Shown here piece by piece: positions 60,447 to 64,000 of a stretch of DNA of 64,000 nt; the first letter of the stretch is position 1; the number at the start of each line of letters is the position of its first letter. The position numbers and the translations under genes are program-made. The notes beneath the pieces were generated by a model, which ran no database searches, was not told the DNA's origin, and saw nothing but the letters and a program-made list of their open reading frames with translations. This DNA comes from Fremontodendron californicum. Its lineage: Eukaryota > Streptophyta > Magnoliopsida > Malvales > Malvaceae. The DNA lies in the NCBI GenBank assembly GCA_030761205.1, contig JAULJL010000010.1:13363241-13427240 (forward strand), written 5' to 3'.

Positions 60447-61597
60447 TATTCCATAGTGATGTCATTGCTTTGATTTAGATTTTATGTTGTCATTTTGATT
60501 ATGGCATAATTATGAATATTCTATGATAGTGTTTGCCATTTGATTTAGATTTTTGCTATGCCTTATAGATTTCTAATATGTCATCTAGGTTTTATCATGT
60601 CATTAATTCTTGTCATTTAATTTAGATTTTGCTATGTCATATAGATTTCTAATATGTCATCTAGGTTTATCATGTCATTAATTCTTGTCATCTTATTTAG
60701 ATCTTTGCCATGTTATTTAGATTTTTGCCATGTCACTTAGACCTTTGCCATGTCATTAAAATTCTACCATGTCATTTAGATTATGCCATGTAATCTAGAT
60801 TTTGCCATGTCAAGCATGCCATGTCATTAATCCATATGCCATGTCATTAATCCACATGCCATGTCATTAGTAATGATTTGCATATTCATAACCTTTTTTT
60901 TTTTTAAAATGTTTTCCAAAAGATTGCGTTTTTTTAAAAATAAGGATATTTCGAGTTAAAATAATTCATGAGTTCTCTGCCGGGTTTGCTGGGGAGGATA
61001 TCATCAATTACCATTAACAATGAAATATCTTTCATTCAAAAAAATGAGAATGATTCGGAAATTTCTAAATAAATAAAAATTTCTATGTTTTGCCGGGTTT
61101 GCCGAGGAATATAGGAAAATTTTAGGTTAATAAATTATGGATCATTTTCGACTAAAAATGGGATTATTTTTCTTTAATATGGGAATTATTTTAAAATGTT
61201 AGTTTTAAAAACTGACTTTTTATCGAGACTCGAGATAACACACGATTAATAAGGTACCGTTTTATACTGGCGTGGTGGGGGTGCTAATCCTTCCCCCGCA
61301 CGTAACCGACTCCCGAACCTTTTTTTTTGTTTTCTCTGGTTTAAAAGCGTAGACTTCGAAATTGGTTTGAAAAAATATTTTAATTAATTTTAAAAGATTT
61401 CATAAAACCGGTTTTAATAGGTGGCCGATCACACCTTTCCAAAAAAGATTGGTGGTGACTCCATTTCTTTTTCGAGGTTGTTTTCAAACCCACATTTTAT
61501 TTCAAGAGGAATTAAGTCGTCTTTTCCTCTTTACCTCAATGTCACACTTAACGAGTAATGTCTCGCGATGAGACATGTTATTTTTTAGGTTGCGATA

Positions 61598-62578
61598 GCT
61601 TGGCGACTCTACTGGGGACACTCAGGTCTAAAATTAGTCGTGTGTTATGGAAAGTCTCAATTTTATCGATTTTTAATTCGTATTTAATTATAATTCCCAC
61701 ATTAAAAAAAAAATAGGAGAATTTCTTAAAATAATAAAATGTTTTTAATATGTTCATTTTCATGCATATTTTTTTTCTTCTTTGGTTATCTTGTTGAATA
61801 TTATTTGTTGTCTTTGCTTAATTAAATGCTTTGTATTGTTTAATCTTGTCCTTAATAAATTGTTGGGGCATTTAGAATAAGGGTTGTAGAATAGGTGGTG
61901 AAAGGTTTTTTTTTCCTCCTCACACACTACACGTGCATTTGCATATCATGAGCTTTATACCCGGGTTCCATCCTTTTAAGTGGGAGCAAAGTAATTAAGC
62001 CTTCATGATTAACAATATGCATGGGTTAGTGAAACACTTTCAGAGTGCTAAAATACCTACGCCTTCATGATTAACAATCCGCATGGGCTAGGGAAATATA
62101 CTCTAACAAATTGAACCCACTTTTATCGGGGTGCCTTACTAGCCTTCATCGGCGACAGTGAGGAACAATTAGGACTTTTTAGAACTGATTCACCTTCATA
62201 TAGTAAACCTAGGCGAAGCCATGCCGAATTTCTATTAGATATCCTGAAGCTAAGAACACATGGAGGAATATTTTCAATCCTTTTACCCTCTATTCTACAT
62301 TCCGAATAAGTTTACCTTTGCAAATCGGGCGATGATGAACGCATATCACACCGCCCATAATAAGTTTTGATGTTCTGTCCTAGGGGTGTTATAATGCTGA
62401 AATTTTATTGGCATCCTCAGGGATAATTATTGGTTTGAATCTTTTATATATTTTTTGATATTATTTAAATCTATTTCCTTTACTAATTCGTTTACTTTCT
62501 TTTTCATGCATTTTTGTCGTCATTCTTGCACATGGAAGGTTATTGGTCTCGGTGTAATATTCAACCAAAAGGGCTTTC
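61598..62578 (+). mobile_element. Primer-binding site and 5' leader of element D
   Basis: The site at 61601-61618 reads TGGCGACTCTACTGGGGA. The leader repeats the blocks of the other copies (GGGTTGTAGAATAGGTGGTG, paired CATGATTAACAA/CGCATGGGCTAG, GGCGACAGTGAGGAACAATT). It ends with the inverted repeat arm 62543-62586, which covers the ORF1 start. Confidence 0.75.
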
Positions 62579-63559
62579 ATGGAAGGTCAGTGTGCCTTAG
62601 TGGTCGAAAAACATTTAGTGGTGAGGAAATGATTCGAGGAGAGTCAGCAGGATAATGGGGATTGTTTGAAAGTAGGATATGTATCAGTATTGCCAACCGA
62701 AGTTGATCTTACTATCCGGAAAAACGATCTCCGTGGGTTGACGGATATATGGAATTAGTGGGACATAGCAAAAAGAGAAGCCTTCACTCAGATTTATGGG
62801 GACTTAGCACTGTTAATTCCAGTCAAGGTCAGTGGTGAGTTAATCCGGGTCATGGTGCAATTTTGGAATCCCTCCTATCGATGCTTCACTTTCAACCGAG
62901 AGGATATGACTTCGACCATCGAAGAATATTCGACTCTATTGCTTATTGAGAATATCATTCCAGATCGTATTTACTTGAAAGATACAAAGACACCGAGTTT
63001 CAAGAAAAAGGTGTCCACGATTCTAGGGGTGGAAAGAAATTGGGTTGAAAGCCACGTTGTCCGAAAATGAGCAAACAATTGCATCTCATGGGATATTCTA
63101 CGGGCTTTAATCCATAGTCATTCTAGTAAGGAGACAGCTAGAAACATTTTTGCCTTGGCCATCTATGGGTCAGTTATCTTCCTAAAGACATTGGGATATG
63201 TGGATGTGACAGTATTTGATCTTTTCGAGAGGTTAGAGCAGAGGATAAACCCGACCCCGACGATCATAGCAGAAATAATCCGATCCCAGAATTTTTGTAG
63301 ACGAGAAGGGGAAGGGAGTTTCATGGGTTGTGCACAACTTCTCTATATATGGATTCAGAGCCACTTTTGGAAGCAAGAAAAATTCCCTCTTCGCCCGAAT
63401 TGGAAGTCTTTTGCACCAATCAGTGAATTTCTTAAGAGGGATTGGCCCGAAGGTAGGACCAAAGAACAGTGGATCGACATAGTCCAAAACGTCAAGACTG
63501 AGATGATAACTTGGAGGGCTCTATGGAAAGCTCCTATGCCGATGTTGTACAAGTGTGGG
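62579..63559 (+). pseudogene. Ogre-like element D: ORF1, truncated by LTR E
   Basis: Start MEGQCALVVEKHLVV at 62579. The frame 62852-63070 shows MVQFWNPSYRCFTFNRED and MTSTIEEYSTLL; after a stop at 63068 it continues with ALAIYGSVIF-like sequence, FDLFERLEQRINPTP, RSQNFCRREGEGSFMGC, LLYIWIQSHFWKQE, DWPEGRTKEQWIDIVQN and WRALWKAPMPMLYKCG. There it ends, because an LTR starting TGTAGACACC begins at 63560; in A the text goes on DKSGVPLLGIWG. The coiled-coil part is absent. Same ORF1 family as A and B. Confidence 0.78.
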
Positions 63560-64000
63560 TGTAGACACCTAATTTTGTCCGGACCACTAAACAGGTATGT
63601 TTTCTTCCTATATTAATGTTTTCGAGTGTAAAAAGACTGTTTTCATCCTGCAGGTGGTACTCCGAGACTTAGTTTAAGAGGGCGAGCATAAAAAGTCAAA
63701 CTTGAAAAAAGTCAACCCCGAAAAAATCAACCCCAGAAAGTCAATTACTAAAAAAGTCAACCCACTTTCAAAATCAAGATTTTAAGTTTAATTGAAAAAT
63801 GGCGAAAGAATTTTGATAATCTGAGGTCTACATTGAAAGATATGGAGTTTGGAAGTTGGGAATTGGAGATTCAGTAGAAAGGAAACCCTAATTCGAGAAA
63901 TTTGGGGAAAAGTGCTTAAACGATCAAATTGGTCGAAATTGAAGGTTCCAAATGAAAGATAAGCACTGACTACGGGCAATGGAGAAATCACTTGCAAGAA
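63560..64000 (+). mobile_element. Start of LTR of Ogre-like element E (runs off the window)
   Basis: TGTAGACACCTAATTTTGTC onward, with a TTGAC cluster at about 63690-63765. By eye it is about 93-95% identical to the matching part of LTR H (8465 down to 8010). It interrupts ORF1 of D. Confidence 0.87.
63690..63765. promoter_or_regulatory. TTGAC (W-box) cluster in LTR of E
   Basis: Four GTCAA cores and one mutated (ATCAACCCC) in about 75 bp, in the same place as in the other LTRs. Confidence 0.5.

Larger units (their letters stand above)
55748..61597 (+). mobile_element. 5' LTR of Ogre-like element D (5.85 kb)
   Basis: Runs from TGTAGACACCTAATTTTG to GGTTGCGATA, the last CA having decayed to TA. 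It is the longest LTR of the family here. Extra length comes from ~158-bp tandem repeats (56600-57440), a ~90-bp minisatellite (58650-59540) and an (AT)n tract (60402-60443). It begins within element C. Confidence 0.87.

Overview
This window reads as nuclear DNA of a eudicot plant; the species cannot be told from sequence alone. It holds one recognisable host gene, split by GT-AG introns and buried in AT-rich DNA, surrounded by layers of decayed LTR retrotransposons, one LINE and several small DNA transposons. No rRNA, tRNA, CRISPR or bacterial-type operon was seen.

Layout. 1-2900: 3' end and 3' LTR of an LTR element (G). 3284-8465: leader and 5' LTR of a minus-strand Ogre/TAT-like Ty3 element (H), sitting in a LINE (8466-10555). 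10556-14821: AT-rich DNA with a hAT-like non-autonomous element that itself holds a tandem MITE array. 15072-26300: the host gene, a PMR5/TBL-type (trichome birefringence-like) presumed wall-polysaccharide O-acetyltransferase, in five exons coding for 368 aa. Introns 2 (5.8 kb) and 4 (3.8 kb) are swollen by MITEs, a 1.5-kb inverted repeat, a hAT element and minisatellites.

27119-64000 is a nested retrotransposon cluster: a Ty1/copia element is broken by plus-strand Ogre-like element B. B's 5' LTR is interrupted by minus-strand Ogre-like element A (30088-43663). B's leader holds a solo LTR (46742-47719) and its gag a second solo LTR (51335-52917), both with perfect 5-bp target duplications. 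B's gag is then broken by element C (54370), C by Ogre-like element D (55748), and D by a further LTR E (63560). The chain copia > B > C > D > E is five insertions deep.

The Ogre-like family (H, A, B, D, E) has 4.4-5.9 kb LTRs starting TGTAGACACC, a shared primer-binding site (TGGCGACTCCACTGGGGA in B), an extra ORF1 upstream of gag, then gag, a retropepsin with DNGS, a G-patch-like segment, a likely 216-bp intron between protease and RT, and RT-RNase H. Every copy is disabled. The most notable observations are: (1) ORF1 has a plant-mobile-domain-like motif and is bracketed by ~43-bp imperfect inverted repeats in both copies that can be tested; (2) all five LTR starts carry an array of TTGAC (W-box) cores; (3) an intronic long inverted repeat in the TBL gene could form dsRNA; (4) two hAT-like elements share an unusual design with direct subterminal arrays.
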